Part shown: positions 35,641 through 48,318 of the stretch, piece by piece
Layout of the letters: every line of letters starts with the position of its first letter
Position numbering within the stretch: the first letter of the stretch is position 1
NCBI GenBank assembly: GCA_026120185.1
Contig: JANUWF010002362.1
Span: 2,011,001-2,075,000, forward strand
Origin: Voacanga thouarsii
Lineage: Eukaryota > Streptophyta > Magnoliopsida > Gentianales > Apocynaceae
Length of the DNA stretch: 64,000 nucleotides
Direction of reading: 5' to 3'
Notes under the pieces: generated by a model
What the model was told of the DNA's origin: nothing
The model's input: the letters and a program-made list of their open reading frames with translations, nothing else
Databases searched by the model: none
Made by a program: the position numbers and the translations under genes

Positions 35641-38545
35641 AATTAAATTGATGCAGCCTTAATAAAAAAAATATAATGATTGGGTGTTTAGACATAGAAC
35701 TATTATTGCGGGCTATCAGGTTGATTCTAAAGTCTTTTATTGCTGAAGTGTTTCTGAACTTTTCTGTTATTCTGAATATAGTGAGAATCTTGGATAAGGG
35801 GCTTTGTTGTCAAATTGATGAGAATATGTACACCCCACTGGTTTGAGAATTCTATGCGAATCTAAGAAAGGGATGGCATGAGTAAATAGTAAATGGGTTT
35901 ATTGTGCAGTGGTATATGTCTAGAATTGGAGAAGTGAACCTTGAGTTTGACTATTGCTGTTAGACAGTTTTTTTTTTTTTTTTATATATCAGAGACAGTG
36001 GAGTACAATTTTTTGAAATGAACAGCCTGAAAAATTCTAAAATTTTGTTTGAATTGAGTTGATTTGAGATGAAATTTACTGGTGCTAAGAGCTTTAGAAA
36101 TTCAAATGATTGAAATGCCAAATGGTTAAATGGAATTAGGGAGATTGCTATATCACAGGATCTCAATAGTGGTGATACCAAGTTTTGGCCACAAGACATT
36201 TGTAAATTTTCTACAAATGGTATTGATGCCGACTCTGTCAAAAGGAAAATAAATTAGCTTTGGTTTTCTGGTTGTGAAAATGCTAACTTAATCTCGAAAC
36301 ACATCAAACAAAGTATTATTCTTTAAAACCCTTCTCATCAAGCTATTCAAGTACTTCAATATTAATTTGAGTATGGTTACCCCTGAGCACTGCAAAGTAA
36401 TCATTTACAGTAGAAATTCATTTGAGAAAATATGAGTCATTCAAGCAGATAATCAATGGATATTACTTAGAGAGGCTACTGAAGAAGAGATAGAAATGCA
36501 AATTATTTTAAGGGGAAACATCAGAACGAACAAAAAGAAAAGTTGAGATTGAAATTCAAAGAGAAACATCAAGCAAAGAGAAGCAGAAAACTTAGGAAAG
36601 TGGAAAAATGCAAAGTATTTTAGATGCTCTAAATCTGCTATCTACCAAGCTAAAACAGTCCTATTGCAGAAGTCAAAGGTGAACAAAAATTTGGGAAATA
36701 GACTGACAAATATGGAAGGAAAACTATGTGAAGCTGCAGGAAATTCGACTGAACAAGTTCCTCCACCCATGCCAGAGCTTAAACCTATCATTCCTTCAAC
36801 ATGGAAAGAAACTGATATTCAACCAAAAAAGGAGAGTGAGAAAGGGAATGAGAAAGAATACAGATAGTCTAAGTACAGAAGTCAAATGTCTCATCTCTGC
36901 ATACCAAAGAACGCACAATTGCTACATCCACTAGTTCCCTAGACAAACCAGCTGCATTTGGCGGCTCATCTGGCTGAAGGAAGAAGCATGTCATGGTAAA
37001 TTAAAGTTTAGCAGAATTGCTGGACAACATTCAAAAGAAGGATGCCAATGCTAAACCTGCGACTATCTTCATCCTTGAAAAATGGCACATAACCATTGCT
37101 GAATGTTAATCTCTGTTGCCAATTTTTTTTTATGACACAATTTTAGTTGTGCAAAACTTCCTGCTCTCTACACTATATTTTCCTGCATATTCTTATTTTA
37201 GTCTTTAACTAATATTACTGCTAGCTGCCTACTGTTTATTATTATTTTCAATATTGTTTATTGCTGGCCCTGTTCTAGGCATTCTCCTGATATTACTGTC
37301 AAAGTATTACTGATTGCTTCTCTACTACTTATTGTTCTTATTATTTTTTTTATTGATGACAAAGGGGGAGAAAATAGGGATTGTAAATTGATGATTTGAG
37401 GAATTGATTATTTGAGAAATATATTGTTGGGGGATTGCGCACTATAATTTGATGTAGTTGTGGAGATTGTGATGTGGAGAATATGGAGACTGAACATTTT
37501 TGTAGAAATTTTTGATTCTGTGAAATACATTATTGGGCCATTAAGACATTGTGAATTGATTTTTTTTTTTTTTTTTTGCTATCTCGTTTAATGGTTTTTG
37601 CCCTTATAAATATAGATTATGATTGTGATTGCTTATAGGGATGATAAATTCATCTAGTTTGAAATGAACTATGACCGTTTATTGTTGTGATTTAAGAATT
37701 GAGTGATTTGATGGAGACTATGTTGAGATGTTAAGTTGTTATTATAGACTAAGGAGATTGAAGTGTGCGTATGAGTTCATTGTGCATTCTAACTGATTTT
37801 GAATAAGCTAGATGATGTGTTGTTTTTTTTTCTTTTTTTGCTATGGATGTGAGATGCACTTTGTTTAAATTTTTGGGTGATGAGGATATCTATGCTTATG
37901 AAAACTTCTTTTTGGGTGCACAGAAAATTCCTTATGTTGAAATACCTTGAGAAAACTGGGTTGGATTGAAAACCTATGATCTATCTTTGTGAAAAATCTT
38001 TTTTTTACCCTGCATATACACAGGGGGAGTTTTGAACCCATGTTTATTTAATCCAAAAGACCAGTTCAAAAATCAGTTTTTAAAAGATTAGCTTCTGCCT
38101 CATTTTATCCCATTTTAGATGCATGTTTTGGAAGTCCAAAAGCTTGAAATCAAGTCTGATTCTCAAATGCACTTCATGGCTCTATATCTTGTGATTCATA
38201 TATGCACAACTAAGGGGTGCATTACATTTTATGATTTATCTTTTATACTTCCTCATGTATATATCTATACAGTTTTTTTGTGACTACTAATTGTGGCTAT
38301 TCTTTTGTGGAATAGTCCTTTGACGGAAGGAAGGAGGATAAGGAGGTAGGTTGGGCCATGGGCTCATTGAGCCATGTTTGTGAGTATATGCTTTAATTTT
38401 CTATTTTGATCTCATAAGCACTCTTTGAGTCCTATAATGAAAGAATGCATTTATGTGAAAAATATTCTTGTTTCTCTCAGTCTAATATATCCATACTATA
38501 CATATCATTATTTTTATATCAATCCCATCAAGTTTGTCATCACTC
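35641..38545 (+). other. Non-coding interior of the SIRE-like element
   Basis: No RT, RNase H or recognised protein domain. A short Lys/Glu-rich ORF (36664-36867) is not recognised. Poly-T runs lie near 35966-35983 and 37559-37577. The motif GACAAAGGGGGAGAAAA at 37358-37374 is often seen downstream of pol in SIRE-type elements. The section probably combines a large deletion of pol with the long 3' non-coding or env-like region. Confidence 0.45.
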
Positions 38546-38559
38546 AAAAAGGGAGAGAT
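38546..38559 (+). promoter_or_regulatory. Polypurine tract of SIRE-like element
   Basis: AAAAAGGGAGAGAT directly precedes the LTR start TGTTAGCCC. Confidence 0.75.
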
Positions 38560-40110
38560 TGTTAGCCCTAAGGGCATTCTCCTGTGTTTTAACTTATGAC
38601 AAATATTGATGAGGACTAACTTGTGTGATCTACATATCATAGGATATATTTGGCCTCAGTTCTTTCAAGGCATGCAAATAAGGTTGTTAAGCAGCTCTTG
38701 AGAAAATGGAATCCAAAGTGGTAATTGATCAAAATCAATTTTAACCTAAGACCTCACAAGATCATGAAGTCCTTGAGAAAGAACTTTAGACTAGGAATCA
38801 TTATTAAGGTATTTCTTGTAAATTCCTGTGTCTCTTTACCTTATGATTCAATTTATTTCTACCTTAAAGCACACAAACAAAAAGATTTCAAAGTTTTATA
38901 TCTCAAAATTTTGGATTGAGTAGTTTGGATGATTCTACATCCAAAAGATTCATCCAAAATCTTGTGAACAGTGTCAAATCATTTTTGTCTAAAAAAGTGT
39001 CATTTTGGACTTACATTTTGTATGCACCATCATCCAAAACTTTGGAAAATCTAACAGCACGAAACTAGCTGTTAACTAGCCGTTGCTATCCTACTTTTCA
39101 ATTCTATAAAAGCCATTTAAACCTGATTTTTTACAAGATTTTTGTTCTATCTTTCTCGAAAATACTCTTACACTTTAGAAAACAAAAATTTTCCTTTTTC
39201 ATTGTGCTTCAAAGGTGAAATTAAATTGTTCAAAAGGTAAAAGGCTGTTGGAGCTAATTTATTCTTATCTGCTCAAACTTGTTAGCTATTTCTGTAAGTT
39301 TTCCTTCATTCTATCTGGTATCAAGGTTGCAGTGTAAAACCCAGTTGGGGTAAGCCTTGTTTGGTGAATATATCAAGGTTGTGGTGTAAAACCCAGTTGG
39401 GGTAAACCTTGATTGTATGTTTGAAGAGGTTAGGTGTAAAACCAAGTTGGTGATCTTCTTATGTAAGATTAGTGTAACCTACCACCATTGATTTGGCAAA
39501 AAGGTTTCAGTGATTGTGTTAAAATCCTTAAGTGGGTACTTAAGGTGGATGTAAATCGGTTGAGGATCGAACCACTATAAATCCTTATGTCTTCTCTTTT
39601 ACATTTCATTCGCATTTCACTGTTGCATTTTTACTAGTTCTTAGATCAAAGAATTTTATCTCAATCTCTGCATTTGTTAATCAGTTTTAAAGATCTTTAT
39701 ATTCTATAGAAAGTCTATATTTAATGCCTCAACTTTTCATATTTAAAACAACCATCTTCTTGCTATTTAGTGGTGCTTTAAAAGATTCTTGCTTGCACTC
39801 CATCATCTACGAAGCAATCTGTCTTTGTGGACAAAAGCATTAGACTCCTCTTTGCATTCATTGTTTTAATCAAAGACTTTTATGCAGTTGAGTAAAACTG
39901 TTATTGTTACTTCATCTACCTATCTTACCTATAAATCTTATTTCTAGCATTTAGTAGAGTTTTGAAAGTTCTTCAGCAGCACACAAGTTTGCATTTTTAA
40001 TCTCTCACCTTGTTCGGCCTTTATCAAAAAGACATCAAAGAATTTTTTAAAAATTTTATTTGTTTGCCATAAACCTTATTCATTCCCCCCCCCTTCTAAG
40101 GTTTTTCACA
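38560..40110 (+). repeat. 3' LTR of SIRE-like element (about 1551 bp)
   Basis: Starts TGTTAGCCC after the PPT and ends at TTTTTCACA just after a C9 run (40085-40093). Inside, 39321-39413 holds two near-identical units of about 46 bp, each with GTGTAAAACCCAGTTGGGG; a third partial unit follows near 39432. No second copy of this LTR is in the window, so the ends rest on the PPT and on the junction with the next LTR. Confidence 0.7.
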
Positions 40111-40312
40111 TATAAATGTATATATATTATAATTACATTAAATTGGTTGGTTTTGAGTTTTGATATAAAAGAAATTAATTGGTATATTAAATGTTTAAAA
40201 TTTATATCTATTGAAAAGAATTTGAGATTTATTGATTTTTTTTTTATAAACAAAAGCCTATATTCTTCTTAGTATGTTATAAGAATAATTTAAAATTATA
40301 TGTTTGATAATA

Positions 40313-40349
40313 GTGGTGGTGGTGGTGGTGGTGGTGGTGGTGGTGGTGG

Positions 40350-40390
<41 letters not shown>
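40313..40390. repeat. (GGT)n-(TGT)n microsatellite
   Basis: GGT units (40313-40350) pass into TGT units (40351-40390). The right LTR has an independently expanded TGT-type tract at 60589-60662. The poly-Leu ORF here is an artefact. Confidence 0.97.
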
Positions 40391-40872
40391 ATTTGTAAAT
40401 GTGATTGTTAATATAGTATACATGTATCTATATTATTCAAAGGTTTGTAATAAACCTTATTTAAGAGAAGTGATTCATTACTACTTATTGAGCATGTGGT
40501 TGGCTCACCCTTCAATATTTCCTCCTTTCAGATTTTAATGATAATCAATGGTAAGAAGGTCCTTTATACTAAGAATATGTTCGGGATATAGAACGATGTC
40601 AAAATTCAAGTTTTTTTTGTTTTAGTGCTTTTGTTATTCTTTTATTCAAATTCTTTTCATGTTAGTTATCCACTTGATGGGACAAATGTAAGATTAGATT
40701 TTTATTCTTCGTGTAATAAGTTATTCAGGTTGTATTTGGGTTTTGGTCAGACTCTTCTTGGGGAAAAATTTAGCTATGATATATTTAGTTTATTATTTTT
40801 TGGAAAGTATTTTAATTATTTAAGTTTTAATGTAATGCTTTGTATTATTATAGAAATACAATAGTGATACGG

Positions 40873-40913
40873 CCGTGCCACGTCCTGCGGGCACGGTGCA
40901 GGACGTGGCACGG
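40873..40913. repeat. Perfect 16-bp inverted repeat with ACGTGGC cores at the LTR end
   Basis: Arms 40873-40888 and 40898-40913 are exact reverse complements, separated by 9 bp. Each arm contains GCCACGTC or its complement GACGTGGC, which is a bZIP/ABRE-like core. The right LTR copy (about 61143-61172) keeps only the first arm intact. Confidence 0.9.
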
Positions 40914-40927
40914 TGCGTGACATTTAA

Positions 40928-40939
40928 TGGTATCAAAGC
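40928..40939 (+). promoter_or_regulatory. PBS of gag-only element, tRNA-Met type
   Basis: TGGTATCAAAGC matches the initiator tRNA-Met complement TGGTATCAGAGC at 11 of 12 bases. Confidence 0.8.
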
Positions 40940-41123
40940 AATAGGCTTTGATCTTACTGGGATGTTGGAATAGTTAGATATGGAGCCACCTTATATTATT
41001 TAAATTACAAGTATTTGATGCAATAAGTTATGATATTAATTTATGAGTTTGAGATATAAGTATAAATTAGGTTTTGATTTGGGGCCTGAGGTAAAAGAAA
41101 TAATGTTACCACGTAGGTGAACA

Positions 41124-41808
41124 ATGGCGGGAAGAAGGGAAGAAGCTAGTAGAAGATATGACGAAACGTCCGATAGAGATTCTCATGGGACAAATGATTT
41201 AAATTTACCTCTAGCTACATGGGGATAAAGAGCATCGACAAGAGGATGAAATGAAGGTGGATCGCCAAACACATCTCGACCACAAGGGATGGCTCTTCCT
41301 GTAGTGAATCCAGACATTGTTACGGCATTAATGGCTATTGTTCAAGTGATGCAAGGACAACAACAAATTTAGCAAGAGCAACAACGCATGTTTCAAGCCC
41401 AAGCAGAGAGGCTCCAGAGGAATTCAACTGATATGAGATCCCATTACAAGCATTTAAAGAAAGCTAACATGCCAATGTTTGACTGAGGCACAGATCCGAA
41501 GAAGGCTAAAAAATGGTTAGAAGAAATAGAACGAAACTTTGAGATTGTGGAGGTACCAAATGAAGCAAAGTTAAAGGTCATTCTTCCTTTTCTCATGGGA
41601 AATGCACGGAAGTGGTGGAAAGGAACACAACTTGCTTACTCAAGCGATGGACAACCAATTTCATGGGACGTATTTAGGAAGGCATTTTTGAATCATTACT
41701 TTCCTGCCACTTTGCAATTAGAGAGAGAAAATTAATTTTTCGACTTGGTGCAAAAAGATGGTATGATAGTAGTCGAGTATGCAAGTCGATTTAATGCCTT
41801 AAGATAGT
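41124..41808 (+). pseudogene. gag: gag, first part (gag-only gypsy element), broken
   Basis: Starts at ATG 41124 (MAGRREEASRRYDE). A single reading frame runs to the copia insertion, with five or more in-frame stops, most explicable as C-to-T changes. The Gag core (PF03732 type) is clear at 41500-41730: AKKWLEEIERNFEIV, LPFLMGNARKWW and FRKAFLNHYFP. A Gln-rich stretch precedes it (about 41340-41400). The frame resumes at 58583, in the same phase once the copia element and one target duplication are left out. Gag would make the particle and lend mobility to the element if intact. Confidence 0.85.
41804..41808. other. Target-site duplication ATAGT, left copy
   Basis: Identical to 58583-58587 at the other end of the copia element. 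It marks the insertion point within gag. Confidence 0.95.
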
Positions 41809-43601
41809 TGAAGACTTAAGAAAGGAAAAACACAGGGCACGCAGTGGAAGCAAATACAAAAAAAAAAAACTAGAAAAACTGAAGAATAGGGGAACCGAAC
41901 AGAGCTGATGCTGGCTCCAACAGCCCTAGCCGGCGCCAGTTGAGCTCTGTACAGACTCCGAGGTTAAAAGTTTCTTACCTCTTTTCCTCGTTCTAAGAAT
42001 TGAGTAGACCAGAATGTGTGCAACCAGGGTAGGTGTGCTGGTGGAAGCCTCTGGTGCCATTCCTGCAAGCCTCCTACACCATCTTTGCATGTAGGTGAAT
42101 GCCAAACTCTCAATCTTCCAGTATATGGCCAACCTAATTCCGTTTCGTGAACAACTAATAGAACTAAGGAATATTTTTCTGGAGAGAGAGAGAGAAAGAG
42201 ACGTGTGGTTCTTTTTTCCACAAAGAAGAGTCTGTCAAAAACAACGATGATCACCAATCCTCGTATTTAACCTAAATAAAACCCTAGGTTAAAATGGGCT
42301 GGGCCATTAGACTCTTAGTTTAACCTTTTGGACTAAATTAATTATTCTAATTAACAAATAATTAATTTTCCCAGCCCAAATAAAACCAGTCCAATAAATA
42401 AGCCTACATTACTTTAGTCCCAGGTTAATCTTTAATTATTCAAACTGGGCCAAAGCCTTGAATAATTAATTAACCCACAAAACTAATTTAATTAATTCTC
42501 TCTCTCCATGGACTTTTATTTTATTCTAGCCCAATAATTAAATCAGGCTATCTAAATAAAATAAATTCCATTTAATTTAAGATCAATTCCTTAGCCCGTA
42601 TTTAATTAGGACTCACTGGTCTATACTGGGACCAGAAGACACACTACCTTGGCTACTAAAATGACCAAAATGCCTTACCATATAAATAACTGTATTTTGC
42701 ATTTTAAATATTTCCTAATATCACCATAAGGTAATATTAACTCCAAGGACAATACTGCGTTAGCAAAGTCTCTGACCTACATGTGTAATGACTAAAATAC
42801 CCCTCTATACATCGCTATACATTTGGAGAGGAAGAAGTATACTAACACCTCTTTAAATGACATTTACCATCCTTAGGCTTCTAGTCCAATGATCTACGAC
42901 TTCCTGGATTGTTTCCGCTTTCCAAGAGAGTTATCCTAAAACAAACATCCAAGTCATGTTTCCCAGGGACCTGGATATTTAGATTATTCAGACAACCACA
43001 AGGGGTGACATAGTATAGAAACTATCTTGTACAAGTCTGTCTTAACTAACTAGTCACACATACCTAACATGCAAGTGTATTGGCCCTACGATAGAACCTC
43101 AACTATAGCATATCAAAGTACATGCTTCTAGCTTCGTCAGACCATCAACTCATACTCAAGTCGTAGAATACTAGTCTAGGCTATAGCAGTAGTAATCTAG
43201 ATTTCTACTAAATAGTACTTTTAAGAAACCACTACTACAGGTCCTGTTCTACGTATTCGAAATACGCTTATGTCATGAAGTGAGTGGACTACTTACTGGC
43301 TAAAGGTAAGCCATTCCCCATTTGAAATTCACAACATAATAACCTAGACATGATAAGATTCCCATTCTCATCAATCAGATAAGAACGAACGTTTATGTGT
43401 TAAGTAACCCGTGATCCATACCTTACTGTGAAAGACCTCCATTCACATGAACCACTTACTTAAACACAATGGGTCTTTTCCAAACGTAATTGTGCACAAA
43501 TAAAATATAAATTCACAAATAATTTCTGAAAATAAATTCATTTATTAAAACATTCAATTTTTATATGAGAAACCTAGTCTAAGAGGGCATATTTCTCAAC
43601 A
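41809..43601 (-). repeat. 3' LTR of copia element (1793 bp)
   Basis: On the plus strand it starts TGAAGACTTAAG and ends TTTCTCAACA; read on the minus strand it is TGTTGAG...TTCA. It matches 56771-58582. In a 350-bp sample compared by eye I see about 20 differences, mostly transitions, so the insertion is not recent. Confidence 0.92.
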
Positions 43602-43623
43602 ATCTCCCACTTGCACTCTAAGA

Positions 43624-45116
43624 CTATGTAAGTCCGTAGGTGCCCACCCCTATGGCATCTAAGTGTCTTTTAAAGACTCTCTCAGCCAAAGGCTTGGTGA
43701 ATGAATCAGCTAGATTGTTCTCGGAGGCAATCTGTTCCACCACGACTTCCCGTCTCTGGATGAAATCCCGGATCAGGTGGTACATCCTCTCGATGTACTT
43801 CCCCTTCTTGTGGTTCTTGGGTTCTTTAGATTTTGATACTGCTCCAGTATTATCGCAATACATCACAATTGGCCTGTCCATGTGTAGCACGACTCCAAGT
43901 TTTGAAAGGAACTTCTAGAGCCAGATTACTTCCTTGGATACCTCCGAAGCTGCCACATACTCAGCTTCCATGGTTGAGTTAACAATGCAAGATTGCATGA
44001 TACTCTTCCATGAAATGGCTCCTCCAGACAAGGTGAAGACATATCCACTAGTGGATTTTCTTTTATCCTTATCTGCCTGGAAGTCTGAGTCTGTGTATCC
44101 TGTAGGAACTAAGTCATCAGCCCTGTAAACCAATATATAATCTCTCATTCCCTTGAGGTACTTGAGAATATGCTTTACAGCTTTCCAATGAACCTCCCCA
44201 GGGATTAATTGATATCTGCTAATTAAGCCAACGACAAATAGATATCTGGCTTTGTATACAGCATAGCGTACATGAAACTTCCCACAACCGAAGCATAGGG
44301 AATCCTACTCATTCTGTCATTTTCTTCTTGAGACTTTGGATAGTCCTTTAAAGAAAAAGACAACCCATGTTTGCAAGGAATTAGAGCTCCCTTGCATGAG
44401 TCCATGATGTACCTGGCCAACATCTTGTCAATGTATGCTGCTTGGGATAATCCTAACATTCTCTGCTTCCTATTTCTAAGAAGTCTAATCCCGAGAATGT
44501 AGTTGGCTTCTCCCAAGTCTTTCATACTAAATTGACTAGACAACCAAACCTTTGTAGATGACAATGACCATACATTATTTCCAATCAGTCGAATGTCATC
44601 CACATATAAGACAAGAAAAACTAAATTAATGCCTTCAAGTTTCTTTTACACCCATAGTTCATCCTCGTTTTGAATAAATCCATAAGACTTTACAGTCTCA
44701 TCAAAATGAATGTTTCATGCCCTCGATGCCTGCTTAAGTCCATAAATGGACTTCTAAAGCTTGCAAACCATATGTTCTTGGCCTTCAGCAATAAAGCCTT
44801 CCGGTTGGAACATATAGATGTCTTCACTAAGATGGCCATTTAAAAATGCCATCTTGACATCCATTTATCATATCTCGTAGTCATAATGACATGTGATGGC
44901 AAGGAGGATATGAATGGACTTAAGCATGGCTACCGAAGAAAAGGTCTCCTCATAATCGATTCCCTCTTTCAAAGTATACCCTTTCGCCACAAGCATAGCT
45001 TTAAAGGTTTCCATCTTCCCATCTATTCCCCTCTTTCTCTTGCATACCCACTTACACCCAATGGGTTTTATCCCTTCGGGTAAAACTACAAGATCCCAAA
45101 CCTGATTGAGGTACAT
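43624..45116 (-). pseudogene. pol: Copia RT and RNase H, copy A
   Basis: RT 45116 to about 44223 (minus) has KPIGCKWVCKRKRG, KGYTLKEGIDYEETFSSVA, the catalytic VDD following LVLY near 44605, and LGIRLLRNRKQRML. RNase H 44148-43624 has YTDSDFQADKDKRKSTSGY, MEAEYVAAS, MYCDNTGA and a C-terminal FTKPLAERVFKRHLDAIG. A one-base loss near 44235 and several stops (for example near 43917) break the frame. RT copies element RNA and RNase H removes the template in intact relatives. Confidence 0.88.
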
Positions 45117-45288
45117 GACCCAATCTCGGCTTTCATTGCTTTATGCCATAAATTTGCATCAGCATCAACAATAGCCTCCTCGTATCTATTGGGGTCTTGT
45201 TCCTAATGGTCGGAGACTAGCTCGAAAGCTTCTCTAGTCCATCTCTTTGGAATCCTAATGGTCGGAGACTAGCTCGAAAGCTTCCTCG

Positions 45289-46803
45289 CATGTAGGTGAA
45301 TGCCAAACTCTCAATCTTCCAGTATATGGCCAACCTAATTCCGTTTCGTGAACAACTAATAGAACTAAGGAATATTTTTCTGGAGAGAAAGAGAGAAAGA
45401 GACGTGTGGTTCTTTTTTCCACAAAGAAGAGTCTGTCAAAAACAACGATGATCACCAATCCTCGTATTTAACCTAAATAAAACCCTAGGTTAAAATGGGC
45501 TGGGCCATTAGACTCTTAGTTTAACCTTTTGGACTAAATTAATTATTCTAATTAACAAATAATTAATTTTCCCAGCCCAAATAAAACCAGTCCAATAAAT
45601 AAGCCTACATTACTTTAGTCCCAGGTTAATCTTTAATTATTCAAACTGGGCCAAAGCCTTGAATAATTAATTAACCCACAAAACTAATTTAATTAATTCT
45701 CTCTCTCCATGGACTTTTATTTTATTCTAGCCCAATAATTAAATCAGGCTATCTAAATAAAATAAATTCCATTTAATTTAAGATCAATTCCTTAGCCCGT
45801 ATTTAATTAGGACTCACGGTCTATACTGGGACCAGAAGACACACTACCTTGGCTACTAAAATGACCAAAATGCCTTACCATATAAATAACTGTATTTTGC
45901 ATTTTAAATATTTCCTAATATCACCATAAGGTAATATTAACTCCAAGGATAATACTGCGTTAGCAAAGTCTCTGACCTACATGTGTAATGACTAAAATAC
46001 CCCTCTATACATCGCTATACATTTGGAGAGGAAGAAGTATACTAACACCTCTTTAAATGACATTTACCATCCTTAGGCTTCTAGTCCAATGATCTACGAC
46101 TTCCTGGATTGTTTCCGCTTTCCAAGAGAGTTATCCTAAAACAAACATCCAAGTCATGTTTCCCAGGGACCTGGATATTTAGATTATTCAGACAACCACA
46201 AGGGGTGACATAGTATAGAAACTATCTTGTACAAGTCTGTCTTAACTAACTAGTCACACATACCTAACATGCAAGTGTATTGGCCCTACGATAGAACCTC
46301 AACTATAGCATATCAAAGTACATGCTTCTAGCTTCGTCAGACCATCAACTCATACTCAAGTCGTAGAATACTAGTCTAGGCTATAGCAGTAGTAATCTAG
46401 ATTTCTACTAAATAGTACTTTTAAGAAACCACTACTACAGGTCCTGTTCTACGTATTCGAAATACGCTTATGTCATGAAGTGAGTGGACTACTTACTGGC
46501 TAAAGGTAAGCCATTCCCCATTTGAAATTCACAACATAATAACCTAGACATGATAAGATTCCCATTCTCATCAATCAGATAAGAACGAACGTTTATGTGT
46601 TAAGTAACCCGTGATCCATACCTTACTGTGAAAGACCTCCATTCACATGAACCACTTACTTAAACACAATGGGTCTTTTCCAAACGTAATTGTGCACAAA
46701 TAAAATATAAATTCACAAATAATTTCTGAAAATAAATTCATTTATTAAAACATTCAATTTTTATATGAGAAACCTAGTCTAAGAGGGCATATTTCTCAAC
46801 AAT
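45289..46803 (-). repeat. Partial LTR inside copia coding region (duplicate copy)
   Basis: Equivalent to 42087-43601, ending at the same TCTCAACA. The last 278 bp of the LTR (minus-strand 3' end) are missing, so it is bounded by the 31-bp filler instead of an LTR terminus. Confidence 0.92.
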
Positions 46804-46823
46804 CTCCCACTTGCACTCTAAGA

Positions 46824-48318
46824 CTATGTAAGTCCGTAGGTGCCCACCCCTATGGCATCTAAGTGTCTTTTAAAGACTCTCTCGACCAAAGGCTTGGTGA
46901 ATGAATCAGCTAGATTGTTCTCGGAGGCAATCTGTTCCACCACGACTTCCCGTCTCTGGATGAAATCCCGGATCAGGTGGTACATCCTCTCGATGTACTT
47001 CCCCTTCTTGTGGTTCTTGGGTTCTTTAGATTTTGATACTGCTCCAGTATTATCGCAATACATCACAATTGGCCTGTCCATGTGTAGCACGACTCCAAGT
47101 TTTGAAAGGAACTTCTAGAGCCAGATTACTTCCTTGGATACCTCCGAAGCTGCCACATACTCAGCTTCCATGGTTGAGTTAACAATGCAAGATTGCATGA
47201 TACTCTTCCATGAAATGGCTCCTCCAGACAAGGTGAAGACATATCCACTAGTGGATTTTCTTTTATCCTTATCTGCCTGGAAGTCTGAGTCTGTGTATCC
47301 TGTAGGAACTAAGTCATCGCCACGTAAACCAATATATAATCTCTCATTCCCTTGAGGTACTTGAGAATATGCTTTACTGACTTTCCAATGAACCTCCCCG
47401 AGGATTAATTGATATCTCGCTAATTAAGCCAACGACAAATAGATATCTCGGCTTTGTATACAGCATAGCGTACATGAAACTTCCCACAACCGAAGCATAG
47501 GGAATCCTACTCATTCTGTCATTTTCTTCTTGAGACTTTGGATAGTCCTTTAAAGAAAAAGACAACCCATGTTTGCAAGGAATTAGAGCTCCCTTGCATG
47601 AGTCCATGATGTACCTGGCCAACATCTTGTCAATGTATGCTGCTTGGGATAATCCTAACATTCTCTGCTTCCTATTTCTAAGAAGTCTAATCCCGAGAAT
47701 GTAGTTGGCTTCTCCCAAGTCTTTCATACTAAATTGACTAGACAACCAAACCTTTGTAGATGACAATGACCATACATTATTTCCAATCAGTCGAATGTCA
47801 TCCACATATAAGACAAGAAAAACTAAATTAATGCCTTCAAGTTTCTTTTACACCCATAGTTCATCCTCGTTTTGAATAAATCCATAAGACTTTACAGTCT
47901 CATCAAAATGAATGTTTCATGCCCTCGATGCCTGCTTAAGTCCATAAATGGACTTCTAAAGCTTGCAAACCATATGTTCTTGGCCTTCAGCAATAAAGCC
48001 TTCCGGTTGGAACATATAGATGTCTTCACTAAGATGGCCATTTAAAAATGCCATCTTGACATCCATTTATCATATCTCGTAGTCATAATGACATGTGATG
48101 GCAAGGAGGATATGAATGGACTTAAGCATGGCTACCGAAGAAAAGGTCTCCTCATAATCGATTCCCTCTTTCAAAGTATACCCTTTCGCCACAAGCATAG
48201 CTTTAAAGGTTTCCATCTTCCCATCTATTCCCCTCTTTCTCTTGCATACCCACTTACACCCAATGGGTTTTATCCCTTCGGGTAAAACTACAAGATCCCA
48301 AACCTGATTGAGGTACAT
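46824..48318 (-). pseudogene. pol: Copia RT and RNase H, copy B
   Basis: Same content as copy A: RT 48318 to about 47430, RNase H about 47355-46824. Within 47318-47445 it differs from copy A at six small places, each at a CAG/CTG in copy A that reads as CG, CGA, CGAG, ACG or TCAG here. This shifts the frame and changes the end of the RT ORF. This is the copy that adjoins the upstream integrase and so belongs to the original gene order. Confidence 0.88.

Larger units (their letters stand above)
32990..40110 (+). mobile_element. SIRE-like copia element, 5'-truncated
   Basis: Contains a gag lacking its first part, pol only as far as the integrase/RT linker, a long non-coding stretch, PPT 38546-38559 and a complete 3' LTR 38560-40110. 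The long coiled-coil Gag C-terminus, the GACAAAGGGGGAG motif at 37358 and a tandem-repeat-bearing LTR suit the SIRE/Maximus lineage; this is inference from family knowledge. The 5' LTR, PBS, RT and RNase H are missing. Its 3' end abuts the gag-only gypsy LTR exactly at CA, as if it had inserted there. Confidence 0.75.
40111..40922 (+). repeat. Left LTR of gag-only gypsy element, truncated
   Basis: Aligns with 60345-61172 of the right LTR. The first 1.1 kb is missing; the break is at the end of the SIRE-like LTR. It ends GTGCGTGACA five bases before the PBS. It carries a (GGT)n(TGT)n microsatellite and a 16-bp perfect inverted repeat. Confidence 0.88.

Noticed and set aside
36664..36867. Lys/Glu-rich ORF as an env-like protein of the SIRE-like element
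   Set aside because: Only 67 codons, no signal peptide, membrane segment or coiled-coil long enough to support it.
40350..40538. Poly-Leu ORF, and the similar one at 60598-60807
   Set aside because: Produced by (TGT)n microsatellites at the same site of two LTRs; not a signal peptide or gene.
43640..44128. Plus-strand ORFs opposite copia RNase H (also 46840-47355)
   Set aside because: Antisense shadows of the minus-strand RNase H; their text has no domain and mirrors the coding strand.
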